A DNA stretch of 52,627 nucleotides from Bacteroidales bacterium (GTDB lineage: Bacteria > Bacteroidota > Bacteroidia > Bacteroidales > GWF2-38-335): contig JAFGXD010000001.1 of assembly GCA_016936815.1 (NCBI GenBank), positions 1-52,627 on the forward strand, in the 5' to 3' direction. A program made the position numbers and the translations under genes. Positions 1-8,286 of the stretch are shown one piece after another. The number at the start of each line of letters is the position of its first letter. The first letter of the stretch is position 1. The notes under the pieces were generated by a model that ran no database searches, was not told the DNA's origin, and worked only from the letters and a program-made list of their open reading frames with translations.

Positions 1-1307
1 GAATAGCTTCCTCCCGAGGTTACAGATAAAGTTTGCGAAGAAGAGCCTCCTGTCCAATTATATGTTGAAAAAGCTCCAGCATCCAATATAGTGCTTGTTC
101 CTGTGCAAAAATCAAGAGTTCCTGTAATATTTGGACTAGGATTTGAATTAATTGTAACCACAAAACTTTCTTCGTCGGAACAAGTTCCATCTTCGTCGTA
201 AATCCAAACAGTTTGACTTGAAGTAATTGTCAAATCAGTAATTTCACTTCCTCCGGATGCCTGTGAATTATCAAAATATCGAGGGTCAACCAGGTCAGTG
301 CCGGCAATTGAACCTTGGGCAGGCAGGATGTAACTGCCGCAAGCTGAAACAGCGCCGGGATTTGTAATTACAGGATTAACACAAATAGGATCTACAGCAA
401 TAAAGCTGCCTTGTTCAAGAAAAACTCCTGAGTCGTATGTTCCGTCGGAAACATCGGCAACCAATAATTTTATATGGTAAGTAGCTCCGGCTGTAACGCT
501 TGCAGAAGCTGTTAAAACCTTAGTATTTCCATCGAATTTCACACCAACAATTTCGCCCTGAAACTCGGAGGTAAAAGTGCCATTTACCCAATCGGGATTC
601 TCGGCCAAACACTTAGAGGCATTTGGAGCACCACCATTTGAGCCGACAACTCCGCTATTTACTGAATTAATACAAACCTGCGAACCGTTTGCCAGTAATG
701 CAATGTTTTCAGCAGAATTTGAAAAAATGCCAGAAATTCCGGGACCGCTTAGTAAGAATCCAAATTGGTCATTATAATCGGAACACTGGTAGTTTGTTTC
801 GCCAATTCCGTTGTAATATAGCTCATCGTATTCTTCAGAGCCAAAAACATAATTGAATCTGATAGAGTCGCTTGTTGGGACAAAATCAAATTCGAGAATC
901 GCTACATCGGTATTGTAGCCTCCATTTGCCAGAATACCGGCATCAGGATCACCTGTAACCTCGCCGGTTGTTCCGGATGCATAGCTTCTCCCGGCCTGAC
1001 CGCCATCAGGGGCTCCGGGAATTTCACTAACATCACCTGATGTCATTAAAATTCCGCTCGAAATTCCCATTTCGGTTTCAGTGGTGCCTGTGGTTGTAAA
1101 GTAGGAGAGCTGATACCTTCCACTTACTCCCATTACACCATAAAAGTTAACATTGGAAACAGTTACCCCTCCACCCATAAGAATATTTTCCACAAGCTGA
1201 GTGGGAGTGTAAGTAGTTGGGTCAACTGTTAACTGAGCTTTTGAAAATGGTGAGTAAGCAAAAGCAAATAACAATAACCCGATTTTTAGTAAATTTTTAA
1301 ATTTCAT
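1..1307 (-). CDS. Choice-of-anchor L domain surface protein (partial, C-terminus outside window)
   Basis: Reading the minus strand from the ATG at 1307 gives an open frame that continues through position 1, so the C-terminus is missing. It starts with a signal peptide (MKFKNLLKIGLLLFAFAYSP). Residues of about 25-260 match the choice-of-anchor L pattern: LVENILMGGGVTVSNVNFYG, then SSGILMTSGD, then FDFVPTSDSIRFNYVFGSEE, then NDQFGFLLSGPGI. This domain is common in secreted Bacteroidota proteins that end in a gliding-motility or T9SS sorting domain. The visible 3' part has Ig/PKD-like stretches with 'W.GG.SSQTLSVTSGG', typical of such repeat arrays. It is inferred to be an exported surface or matrix protein. 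The family call is fairly secure; the function is not known. Confidence 0.85.
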   Translation of the reverse strand, partial: MKFKNLLKIGLLLFAFAYSPFSKAQLTVDPTTYTPTQLVENILMGGGVTVSNVNFYGVMGVSGRYQLSYFTTTGTTETEMGISSGILMTSGDVSEIPGAPDGGQAGRSYASGTTGEVTGDPDAGILANGGYNTDVAILEFDFVPTSDSIRFNYVFGSEEYDELYYNGIGETNYQCSDYNDQFGFLLSGPGISGIFSNSAENIALLANGSQVCINSVNSGVVGSNGGAPNASKCLAENPDWVNGTFTSEFQGEIVGVKFDGNTKVLTASASVTAGATYHIKLLVADVSDGTYDSGVFLEQGSFIAVDPICVNPVITNPGAVSACGSYILPAQGSIAGTDLVDPRYFDNSQASGGSEITDLTITSSQTVWIYDEDGTCSDEESFVVTINSNPSPNITGTLDFCTGTSTILDAGAFSTYNWTGGSSSQTLSVTSGGSY

Positions 1308-1659
1308 GTGAGTGTGTTTTTGTTTTTCAGAAAATTTTACAGCAAGGTAACCTCAAATTAACAGCAAGTCAATTTTATGTGGTAAGCAACAAAAAAATGG
1401 GAAAAACTGTATGTTTTGGGATAAATGGTTAAGTTTTATGTGGTAAAATGAAACAGTAGAATTATTCCTTAATCAATACTTTAGCTAATATGATATTGAC
1501 AACTATTTTAATAAATTGCCTAACATTCAAATATTTTGTAAGCGAATTTCCATTTTAGATTATAATTAATTGATAATATTTGTAAGAATGAAAAAAAATG
1601 TTCTTTTCTGGCACATATTTTGAATATTCGCAAGCTGAAATATTTAAAAACTTATTATT
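1308..1659. other. 352-bp intergenic region between divergent genes
   Basis: This AT-rich stretch separates the divergently transcribed anchor-L gene and the small barrel gene and must hold both promoters. No clean TTTG-N19-TAnnTTTG promoter is visible in either direction. A 13-bp direct repeat, TTTTATGTGGTAA, occurs at 1373-1385 and 1434-1446, 61 bp apart, and ACAGCAAG occurs twice near 1340 and 1360. No RNA gene or ORF of note was seen. Confidence 0.5.
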
Positions 1660-2259
1660 ATGAAATTCTATTTTGCCACTTTTTTAGCAGTATTTACCTT
1701 AAACTCTTTAGTTATTTCACAGGAAAATAATAAAGACATTTCCGAATATAAAAACCAAATTACATTTAGCCCATTTGTTTTTGCTTTTAGCGAATTTCAG
1801 CTTAGCTACGAAAGACTTGTTTCAGAAAATTTTGGTGTTAGACTATCAGGCAATTATCATTATGGCGGTAATACTTTTAGGTCGGTTGAGGGTTTTAAGC
1901 AGGAAATTCAGTTTAAATATTTCTTTTCTACCTATCAGGACAGACATTCCGTAATTAGAATGCATTTCTCTCCTTACTTCTATCTACGTCAATTAAATAT
2001 TACTCTGGAAGATCCTATTTGGGATTACGACCTGGGTGTTACAAGAGACTTATTTGAAACACAAGCAATTAGCGGGGGTATTTTGTTTGGCGCTGATTTT
2101 ACTTTCAAAAGTAAGTTTTCCATGAGTCTGTTCTTTGGCGGAGGAATAAAGAGAACCAACGATGATGGGGCTCCCGATACATACTCAAAAAATTTCTTCG
2201 AACCGGCCTATAGCGGTGTTTACCCAAAAGCAGGATTCGATTTTGGATTTGTTTTTTAA
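1660..2259 (+). CDS. Small outer-membrane beta-barrel protein, function unknown
   Basis: The 199-aa product starts with a signal peptide (MKFYFATFLAVFTLNSLVIS). The mature part alternates polar and hydrophobic/aromatic residues as in an 8-strand-type outer membrane barrel (QLSYERLVSENFGVRLSGNY; FSMSLFFGGGIKR). It ends in AGFDFGFVF, an aromatic final strand as expected for barrel insertion. It stands alone between divergent and convergent neighbours. The barrel class is inferred from sequence texture; no specific family was recognised. Confidence 0.65.
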   Translation: MKFYFATFLAVFTLNSLVISQENNKDISEYKNQITFSPFVFAFSEFQLSYERLVSENFGVRLSGNYHYGGNTFRSVEGFKQEIQFKYFFSTYQDRHSVIRMHFSPYFYLRQLNITLEDPIWDYDLGVTRDLFETQAISGGILFGADFTFKSKFSMSLFFGGGIKRTNDDGAPDTYSKNFFEPAYSGVYPKAGFDFGFVF

Positions 2260-2271
2260 ATGGTTTGCCGG

Positions 2272-2670
2272 CTAATTTGTTCGTTTTATCCTCCCTATCC
2301 TATAATCACTTATATTGTAAAAGACTGTCAAAACAAATGCAATAAAAAACATTGCCATTATTGAATTATCTAAATTTGTGGCAGAAATATTAAAACCCGA
2401 TAGTTCTTTTATTAAAAAACTTACGTAAGAATCATTTACAATCGGATGACCCATTTGCTCACGAATTTGCCAATGCCAGTCGGTCATTACACAATATCCC
2501 CATCCATACCATATTCCGGCAACAAACCATGAGGCCAAAGTTAAACTTATGGAAATTAAATGCAGCTTTCTTGTTTTTTTCAATATCCACCCTGCAATGT
2601 TAAAAACAATAAGCAAACTGTGAAAAAACAGAAATAAATAATCTAACGATATTAGTATGTTGTAATTCAT
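2272..2670 (-). CDS. DUF2784-like small integral membrane protein
   Basis: This 132-aa, four-helix membrane protein begins MNYNILISLDYLFLFFHSLL. The frame can be extended to 2736 only through a non-ATG start, and that extension has no membrane or signal character, so the ATG at 2670 was chosen. The segments 'FNIAGW', 'SLTLASWFVAGIWYGWGYC', 'TDWHWQIREQMGHP' fit the DUF2784 pattern (a W, a 'GYC.LT.W' motif, then 'R'). The biochemical role is unknown. Its 3' end faces the small barrel gene, only 12 bp away. Confidence 0.7.
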   Translation of the reverse strand: MNYNILISLDYLFLFFHSLLIVFNIAGWILKKTRKLHLISISLTLASWFVAGIWYGWGYCVMTDWHWQIREQMGHPIVNDSYVSFLIKELSGFNISATNLDNSIMAMFFIAFVLTVFYNISDYRIGRIKRTN

Positions 2671-2798
2671 TTTTAAACTTGCATAAAGGTAAATATTTTT
2701 CCCATTCAAAACAGAGATAACTATTTTTGTATTCAAACGAGTTTATTTTAACAGCCTATTTACAGTTAAAGAACATTTCACTATTCTATAAAAATTAT

Positions 2799-2806
2799 TA
2801 CATTTG
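2799..2806 (+). promoter_or_regulatory. Putative -7 box TACATTTG for gcvT
   Basis: TACATTTG fits the Bacteroidota -7 consensus TAnnTTTG and lies 41 bp upstream of the gcvT ATG. No convincing TTTG is seen about 19-20 bp further upstream, so support is partial. Confidence 0.4.
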
Positions 2807-2847
2807 TTCAACTTATTATTTCCATATTTTATAATACATAATAGATA

Positions 2848-3951
2848 ATGAAACATACAGCATTTACAAAAATTCATGAAGAATTGGGTGCCAAAATGGT
2901 TCCTTTTGCAGGATATTTAATGCCTGTAGAGTATACAGGTATTAACGATGAACATGTTACGGTTCGCGAAAAAGTTGGGGTTTTTGATGTTAGTCACATG
3001 GGCGAATTTTGGGTTACAGGACCAAAAGCTTTGGATTTTATTCAAAAAATTACTTCCAACGATGTAGCAGCTCTAACCAACGGAAAAGTTCAATATTCAT
3101 GTTTCCCCAACGGGAAAGGTGGTATTGTTGACGACCTTTTGGTTTATCGTTTTAACCCCGAAAAATACCTTTTAGTGGTTAATGCTGCCAACATTGATAA
3201 AGACTGGAACTGGTGTGTAAAAAATGCCGAAGAAATGGGTCTTTCAATTGGAAAAGATTTAATTAATGCTTCCGATGATTTCGCTCAACTTGCTGTACAA
3301 GGTCCTCTTGCACTTAAAGCAATGCAAAAACTTACTTCAGCAAATGTTGCCGATATGGAGTATTACACTTTTCAACAAATTGAATTTGCAGGAATATCTG
3401 ATGTAATTTTTTCTACAACAGGTTACACAGGAGCCGGAGGATGTGAAATTTATATTAAAAACAGCGATGGCCCAAAACTTTGGAAAGCCGTTTTTGAAGC
3501 AGGAGCCGAATTCGGTATTAAACCTATTGGACTAGGTGCAAGAGATACCCTTCGACTTGAAATGGGCTTCTGTTTGTATGGAAACGACATAAACGACGAA
3601 ACTTCTCCAATTGAAGCAGGTTTAGGATGGATTACTAAATTTGTAGACCATAAGAGCTTTATTGACAAAGACTTAATGCTGAAACAAAAGGAAGAAGGAA
3701 CAGATCGACGATTAAAAGGATTTATTATGATTGACCGCGGTATTCCTCGTCAGCATTACGAAGTAGTTGATGCAGCCGGAAATATTATTGGCGAAGTTAC
3801 TTCAGGAACTATGTCTCCAATGATGAAAATTGGTATTGGAATGGCTTATCTTAACAAAGGTTTTTGGAAAGACGGCAGTGAAATTTTTATTAGAATTAGA
3901 AATAAAGACCTTAAGGCCGAGGTGGTTAAATTACCAATTTATAAAGCATAA
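2848..3951 (+). CDS. gcvT: Aminomethyltransferase, glycine cleavage system T protein
   Basis: The 367-aa product is the standard length for GcvT. It transfers the aminomethyl carbon of glycine from the H-protein lipoyl arm to tetrahydrofolate, making 5,10-methylene-THF and ammonia in the cytoplasm. The N-terminus ([20 protein letters not shown]), '[14 protein letters not shown]', '[12 protein letters not shown]' (D95/D96, where E. coli GcvT has its key aspartate) and '[18 protein letters not shown]' are diagnostic. The C-terminal barrel follows from about residue 285. The gene is monocistronic, followed at once by a strong terminator. Genes for the H and P proteins are not in the window. The fhs gene at 25 kb also serves one-carbon metabolism but is not linked. 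Confidence 0.97.
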   Translation: MKHTAFTKIHEELGAKMVPFAGYLMPVEYTGINDEHVTVREKVGVFDVSHMGEFWVTGPKALDFIQKITSNDVAALTNGKVQYSCFPNGKGGIVDDLLVYRFNPEKYLLVVNAANIDKDWNWCVKNAEEMGLSIGKDLINASDDFAQLAVQGPLALKAMQKLTSANVADMEYYTFQQIEFAGISDVIFSTTGYTGAGGCEIYIKNSDGPKLWKAVFEAGAEFGIKPIGLGARDTLRLEMGFCLYGNDINDETSPIEAGLGWITKFVDHKSFIDKDLMLKQKEEGTDRRLKGFIMIDRGIPRQHYEVVDAAGNIIGEVTSGTMSPMMKIGIGMAYLNKGFWKDGSEIFIRIRNKDLKAEVVKLPIYKA

Positions 3952-3954
3952 TCT

Positions 3955-3979
3955 AAAAGGGGCTTTTGCCCCTTTTTTT
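3955..3979 (+). terminator. Rho-independent terminator after gcvT
   Basis: AAAAGGGGC / GCCCCTTTT form a 9-bp stem around a TTTT loop, followed by further T residues. It begins 4 bp after the gcvT stop codon. Confidence 0.92.
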
Positions 3980-3997
3980 ACAAATTTATTATAATCT

Positions 3998-4738
3998 ATG
4001 AATCCTCTTAAACTAGAAGTTTGTTTCTCACCAATTCAGTTTCCTCTTTTCCAAACAGATGATAAAATTGTTGTGGTTGTTGATATTCTTAGAGCTACAA
4101 CAGTTATTACTACTATGTTTATAAACGGTGTAAACAAAGTAATTCCCGTTAAAACAATTGAAGAAGCAAAAGAGTTGAAAAAGACCGGTCTGTTGGTGGT
4201 TGCAGAACGCGATGGACAAAAATTAGATTTTGCCGACTTTGGAAATTCCCCATTTTATTTTACTAAAGAGGTGGTAGAGAACAAAACTCTCGTTTATAGT
4301 ACTACTAACGGTACAAATGCTTTAACTCTGGGGCTTAATTCTAACAAAGTTATTGTTGGGTCTTTCTTAAATATTTCGTCAATTGTTGAATATCTAAACA
4401 AATCATTAACTGATGTAATTATTCTTTGTGCCGGTTGGAAAGATAGGTTTAGTTTGGAAGATTGCTTGTTTGCAGGTGCATTAACCAAAAAACTTCTGGA
4501 GGCAGGTTGTTTTTACACCAAATGCGATTCTGCAAATGCCTCGGTTGACTTATGGGAAAAAGCTCAAGAAAATCTTGATGCATACTTAGAAAAAGTAGCT
4601 CAAAAACATCGACTTCAAAAGCTTGGGCTGCACAATGTTATTCCATATTGTTTTGAACACGATAAAACAAATCTTATCCCTTATCTTTGTTTGGAAAAAG
4701 ATAAACTCAAAGAAAATTTACCTTACCTCATTGTGTGA
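3998..4738 (+). CDS. comB: 2-phosphosulfolactate phosphatase family protein
   Basis: The 246-aa product matches the ComB family: 'VVVVDILRATTVITTMFING', 'VVAERDGQKLDFADFGNSP', 'VYSTTNGTNAL', 'ILCAGWKDRFSLEDCLFAGA'. The family hydrolyses 2-phosphosulfolactate to sulfolactate (coenzyme M biosynthesis in archaea, sulfolactate in some bacteria). The partner ComA is not in the window, so the physiological substrate here is inferred only from the family. The gene starts 18 bp after the gcvT terminator. Its last 16 bp overlap the 3' end of the convergent yebC. Confidence 0.88.
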   Translation: MNPLKLEVCFSPIQFPLFQTDDKIVVVVDILRATTVITTMFINGVNKVIPVKTIEEAKELKKTGLLVVAERDGQKLDFADFGNSPFYFTKEVVENKTLVYSTTNGTNALTLGLNSNKVIVGSFLNISSIVEYLNKSLTDVIILCAGWKDRFSLEDCLFAGALTKKLLEAGCFYTKCDSANASVDLWEKAQENLDAYLEKVAQKHRLQKLGLHNVIPYCFEHDKTNLIPYLCLEKDKLKENLPYLIV

Positions 4739-5436
4739 TAAACAGCAGTTACATCATCGTCTTCTTCAAATTTGCCAAGAAGTTTTTCAATTTTCTCTAT
4801 CTGCTCGGCATTTAGTTCCTTGGTCTCTGTTGGTATTCTTTCGAATTCCGCAGAAACAATCTCGAAATTATTGTCTTCCACATATTTCTGAATAGCACCA
4901 AAAGCCTCAAAATCGCCGTAAATATTCAGAATTCCTTCGTCGTCTCTAAAAATTTCCTGCACACCAAAATCTATCATTTCCAACTCAAGTTCATCCAAAT
5001 CTAAAGCTTCTTTTTCCTTAATTTTAAAGCAGCATTTGTGTTCGAAAAGATATTCAACCGAGCCGCTTGTTCCTAATGAGCCGTCGTATTTATTAAAGTA
5101 TGATCTAACATTGGCAACGGTTCTGGTTGTATTATCGGTAGTAGTTTCAACCAAAATGGCTATTCCAAAAGGGCCATAGCCTTCGTAAACTACCTCGGCA
5201 TAATTGCCCTCATCTTTTGAGCTTGCCTTCTTAATTGCACGTTCAACAGTATCTTTGGGCATGTTGGCTGCTCTGGCATTCTGAATTAACATTCTTAATC
5301 TTGAATTTCCTTCCGGGTCGGGGCCTCCGGTTTTTACTGCCATTGTTATTTCTTTACCAAGTTTTGTAAAGGTTTTCGACATGCTACCCCATCTTTTTAG
5401 TTTTCGGGCTTTCCTGTATTCAAATGCGCGTCCCAT
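4723..5436 (-). CDS. YebC/PmpR family protein
   Basis: The 237-aa protein starts MGRAFEYRKARKLKRWGSMS and contains 'GPDPEGNSRLRMLIQNARAA', 'NMPKDTVERAIKKA', 'YEGYGPFGIAILVETTTDN' and 'GSLGTSGSVEYLFE', all hallmarks of the YebC/PmpR family. The family was annotated as DNA-binding regulators; some members have been linked to relieving ribosome stalling, so the role here is left open. The length and three-domain layout are normal. The 3' end overlaps comB tail to tail by 16 bp. Its 5' neighbour is a lipoprotein gene that ends in its own terminator, so yebC is probably transcribed alone. Confidence 0.95.
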   Translation of the reverse strand: MGRAFEYRKARKLKRWGSMSKTFTKLGKEITMAVKTGGPDPEGNSRLRMLIQNARAANMPKDTVERAIKKASSKDEGNYAEVVYEGYGPFGIAILVETTTDNTTRTVANVRSYFNKYDGSLGTSGSVEYLFEHKCCFKIKEKEALDLDELELEMIDFGVQEIFRDDEGILNIYGDFEAFGAIQKYVEDNNFEIVSAEFERIPTETKELNAEQIEKIEKLLGKFEEDDDVTAVYHTMR

Positions 5437-5463
5437 ATTAAAAGATTAATTTTTTGATTAAAC

Positions 5464-5493
5464 AAAAAAACCGGCATAAATATAATGCCGGTT
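5464..5493 (-). terminator. Rho-independent terminator after the 5513-6298 lipoprotein gene
   Basis: On the minus strand AACCGGCAT and ATGCCGGTT form a 9-bp stem with a 7-nt loop, followed by a run of seven T. It begins 20 bp after the lipoprotein stop codon and separates that gene from yebC. Confidence 0.9.
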
Positions 5494-5512
5494 CGTTATA
5501 CTGTTTTTTTTA

Positions 5513-6298
5513 TTATTGTTTTAAAACAAGAGTTTCTGTTCCAACAGTTTTTTCAGAATAACCTGAAGAACTATTATCAAATTTGTCGTAATTGTCAATG
5601 TCCCTAAAGAACTTAACTTCTTTATTTTTTAGCATTACAATTTCCCAAACAACGCTTGATTCTCCGTTTGCATATTCATTTAAAATATCAACTTTAGAAT
5701 TAGTTGAAGTTGCAGGTTGTTCAACACCCGAAATTTCATTTACTGTTCTGGTAGTAACGTTTTCAGTCCACTTATAACGTTCGTAATTCAAAGCAATTCT
5801 TTCCTTGTTTTTGTAATTTTTCTCAACATTTCCTAAGAAATTCCAAGTACCTTTTATTTCAATATCGGTATCAGTTGTTGTGGTTACAGTACTTGTATAA
5901 GTATCAGTAAATTCAAAAACATCAACCTCAATAATTTGATAACTTAATAGGAATGAATAAGTTCCATCTTTTTCAAACTTAACACTTGCAGTTTTAACAG
6001 TTCCACCATCTTCAGAAGTTCCAATTGTAATAATTGTATCATGAGAAGAGTTTTTGGTTTCAGTAGTAATGTTAATACTCTGACCATTAATAATAAAATC
6101 AATAATCTCAGTATCACCCTCATTTTTTAATGTAGAAGTTGAGCGGTCGTTATTTTGAATAACCCAGTCTCCTGTAATTCTTGCTTTTCTTGAAAAGATA
6201 GAAATAAAAGGATCTTCCTCGCCTTTTTTACAGCTATCGAAAACAAACATGGAGCTAATGATTAGTGTAGCAAATAGTAAACTTGATAAGTTTTTCAT
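5513..6298 (-). CDS. Hypothetical lipoprotein
   Basis: The 261-aa product has a lipoprotein signal peptide ending in the lipobox FDSC (Cys about residue 23), then KKGEED. The mature part is Thr/Asp-rich with strand-like alternation and pairs such as 'GDWVIQNNDRSTSTLKNEGD' and 'IKGTWNFLGNVEKNYKNKE'. The repeated 'W.(I/F).(N/G)' pattern recalls lipocalin-like domains of Bacteroidota, but this is weak. No family was firmly recognised. It is likely exported and anchored in a membrane. It is flanked by its own promoter-like box upstream and a terminator downstream. Confidence 0.8.
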   Translation of the reverse strand: MKNLSSLLFATLIISSMFVFDSCKKGEEDPFISIFSRKARITGDWVIQNNDRSTSTLKNEGDTEIIDFIINGQSINITTETKNSSHDTIITIGTSEDGGTVKTASVKFEKDGTYSFLLSYQIIEVDVFEFTDTYTSTVTTTTDTDIEIKGTWNFLGNVEKNYKNKERIALNYERYKWTENVTTRTVNEISGVEQPATSTNSKVDILNEYANGESSVVWEIVMLKNKEVKFFRDIDNYDKFDNSSSGYSEKTVGTETLVLKQ

Positions 6299-6336
6299 AA
6301 TCTTGTTGTTTAAGTTTTTGTTCTTGTCAATTTTTG

Positions 6337-6344
6337 CAAATATA
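6337..6344 (-). promoter_or_regulatory. Putative -7 box TATATTTG for the 5513-6298 lipoprotein
   Basis: On the minus strand TATATTTG matches TAnnTTTG exactly, 38 bp before the ATG. A TTTG at the right upstream distance is lacking, so the match is partial. It lies in the 83-bp gap after nadB and suggests separate transcription of the lipoprotein gene. Confidence 0.45.
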
Positions 6345-6381
6345 ATTAATTTCTTAACAATTAAAGAAAATTTAGTTTTTT

Positions 6382-7956
6382 TTATAAGTTTTTCTTTGGA
6401 GGATAGTCAATTGAATAGTGCAAGCCTCTCGATTCTTTTCTTTCCATGGCCATTTTTATTACAAGATATCCAACATTAATTAGGTTGCGTAATTCGCAGA
6501 GTTGCTGACTAAGTTTCGATTTTCTGTAAAGTTCTTCGGTTTCTCTGAAAATTATTTCAAGTCTTGTAAAAGCTCTTTTCAAACGTAAATCGGATCTTAC
6601 TATTCCAACATAATTACTCATTATTTGTTGTAATTCCTTGTAGTTTTGGGTAATAAGAATCATTTCTTCGGGGTAAACCGTTCTGTCGTCGTTCCATTCG
6701 GGTACATTTTCGGAAATAGAAATTCCGGATTCAAAAAGCCTTATTGCTTCTTTTGCGGCTCTATCGGCAAAAACCACACCTTCAACTAATGAATTTGATG
6801 CAAGACGATTAGCTCCGTGCAAACCCGTTGAAGCTACTTCTCCCGCAGCAAAAAGCCTTTTAATATAACTTAGTCCGTTTTCATCTGTTTCAATTCCTCC
6901 GCACAAATAATGAGCTGCAGGAACAACCGGAATAAGGTCATTTCTTATATCAATTCCAATTGAAAGGCACTTTTTGTTAATATTTGGAAATTTGTTAATT
7001 AATTCTTCCTTATCCAAATGTGTGCAATCTAAATACACATATTCATCTCCGGAAATTTTCAACTCATTGTCAATTGCTCTGGCAACAATGTCTCTGGGGG
7101 CAAGAGATGCTCTGGAGTCGTATTTTTCCATAAATTCTATCCCTTGCCGGGTTTTTAGAATTGCTCCAAACCCTCGTAATGCTTCTGTAATCAGGAAGGA
7201 GGGTCTATATCCCGGATGATAAAGAGAAGTTGGATGAAACTGAACAAATTCCATATTTTCAACCTTGCCTTTTGCTCTGTAAACCATAGCAATACCATCG
7301 CCGGTTGCAATTAAGGGGTTTGTGGTTGTGTGATATAAATTCCCGGTTCCACCAGTTGCCACCATTGTTATTTTTGCAAGAACAGTATCGGTTTTACCCG
7401 TTTTCAGATTTAGAATATAGGCTCCATAACATTCTATATTTGTGTTGGTTTTCTTAATTACCTCGCCCAAATGGTGTTGTGTTATAATATCAACAGCAAA
7501 GCTATTTTCCAAACATGTTATATTTTTATGGTTTTTTACTTTTCGTGTTAAGGCTCTTTGAATTTCGTACCCGGTATTGTCCTTGTGGTGCAGAATTCTA
7601 TGTTCTGTATGTCCTCCTTCTTTGGCCAAATCGAAGTTACCATCCGAGTTTTTATCAAAGTTTGTTCCCCATTCTATTAATTCCTTAATTCTTGCAGGGC
7701 CTTCGGCAACAACCATTCTTACAATTTCTTCATTGCAAAGACCGGCACCGGCTTTAATGGTATCTTCAATATGTTTCTCGAAAGAATCGGGTTCGTAGGT
7801 TACAGCAGCAATTCCTCCCTGTGCATAGCTGGTTGTTGTTTCAGCTAATGTGTTTTTTGTAACAAGACAAACCTTTCCCTTTTCGGCAACCTTAATTGCG
7901 TAAGTAAGCCCGGCTATTCCGGAACCTATTACCAAAAAATCGAAATGTTTTTTCAT
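6382..7956 (-). CDS. nadB: L-aspartate oxidase
   Basis: The 524-aa flavoprotein oxidises L-aspartate to iminoaspartate, the first step of de novo NAD synthesis. The FAD-binding Rossmann motif (FLVIGSGIAGLTYAIKVAEK) is at residues 8-27. Then 'TTSYAQGGIAAV', 'EGGHTEHRILHHKDNTGYEI', 'EFVQFHPTSLYHPG' and 'LFAAGEVASTGLHGANRLAS' follow, which separate NadB from fumarate reductase and SdhA less strictly but fit NadB length and context-free size. The C-terminal helical domain (REtEELYRKSKL...LRNL) is present. NadA and NadC are not adjacent. The gene appears monocistronic, with a 330-bp region upstream. Confidence 0.95.
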   Translation of the reverse strand: MKKHFDFLVIGSGIAGLTYAIKVAEKGKVCLVTKNTLAETTTSYAQGGIAAVTYEPDSFEKHIEDTIKAGAGLCNEEIVRMVVAEGPARIKELIEWGTNFDKNSDGNFDLAKEGGHTEHRILHHKDNTGYEIQRALTRKVKNHKNITCLENSFAVDIITQHHLGEVIKKTNTNIECYGAYILNLKTGKTDTVLAKITMVATGGTGNLYHTTTNPLIATGDGIAMVYRAKGKVENMEFVQFHPTSLYHPGYRPSFLITEALRGFGAILKTRQGIEFMEKYDSRASLAPRDIVARAIDNELKISGDEYVYLDCTHLDKEELINKFPNINKKCLSIGIDIRNDLIPVVPAAHYLCGGIETDENGLSYIKRLFAAGEVASTGLHGANRLASNSLVEGVVFADRAAKEAIRLFESGISISENVPEWNDDRTVYPEEMILITQNYKELQQIMSNYVGIVRSDLRLKRAFTRLEIIFRETEELYRKSKLSQQLCELRNLINVGYLVIKMAMERKESRGLHYSIDYPPKKNL

Positions 7957-8286
7957 TTTCTTAATCTTTACAATAACAATTTAATGTTATTCATAATAAT
8001 GTATGCAAAACTTCGGAAGGCAAAGTTAGCAAAGAAATAGTATATGTAGACGAGTTAACATTCATTTTATCAAAATCACCGCTAATTACAGCTAAACAGT
8101 TTATTAAATCCATATAACAAGGCCAGTTGCCAACAAACCCTATAACACATGCTAGCCCTGCCCATCTATACAGCAATAAACCTGAAATAAACAAAATATC
8201 CTCTTAAACATAACAAATTATTGCAAAATATTTTTGTTTTAAGAAAAACTTTGTAATATTGCAAAATATTAACATAAGGTTTTAAT
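7957..8286. other. 330-bp intergenic region with a possible degenerate repeat element
   Basis: This gap separates divergent nadB and the tail-collar gene. Positions about 8090-8170 are more GC-rich than the surroundings and hold 'GGTTTGTTGGCAACTGGCC' (minus strand) flanked by GTTATA on both sides. From memory, similar blocks recur between genes of Bacteroidota and generate spurious short ORFs; here one such 67-codon frame (7991-8194, minus) spans it. That match is recollection, not a search result. The rest is AT-rich with a promoter for the + strand gene. Confidence 0.35.
8233..8261 (+). promoter_or_regulatory. Putative promoter of the tail-collar/adhesin operon
   Basis: TTTG (8233-8236), 17 bp, then TAATATTG (8254-8261), one mismatch to TAnnTTTG. 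It lies 25 bp before the ATG at 8287. A further TATTTTTG at 8229-8236 is an alternative -7 box. Confidence 0.4.

Noticed and set aside
4623-4895. 90-aa plus-strand frame
   Set aside because: It overlaps the ends of comB and yebC and is a frame shadow.
8090-8170. Integron attC site
   Set aside because: GTTA-type cores are present but no matching inverse core and no integrase or cassette array was found.
7991-8194. 67-aa minus-strand frame (MFISGLLLYRWAGLACVIGF...)
   Set aside because: It starts and ends in a likely repeat block, has no promoter or start context and no family resemblance beyond what I recall as spurious repeat-derived ORFs; described only as an intergenic element.
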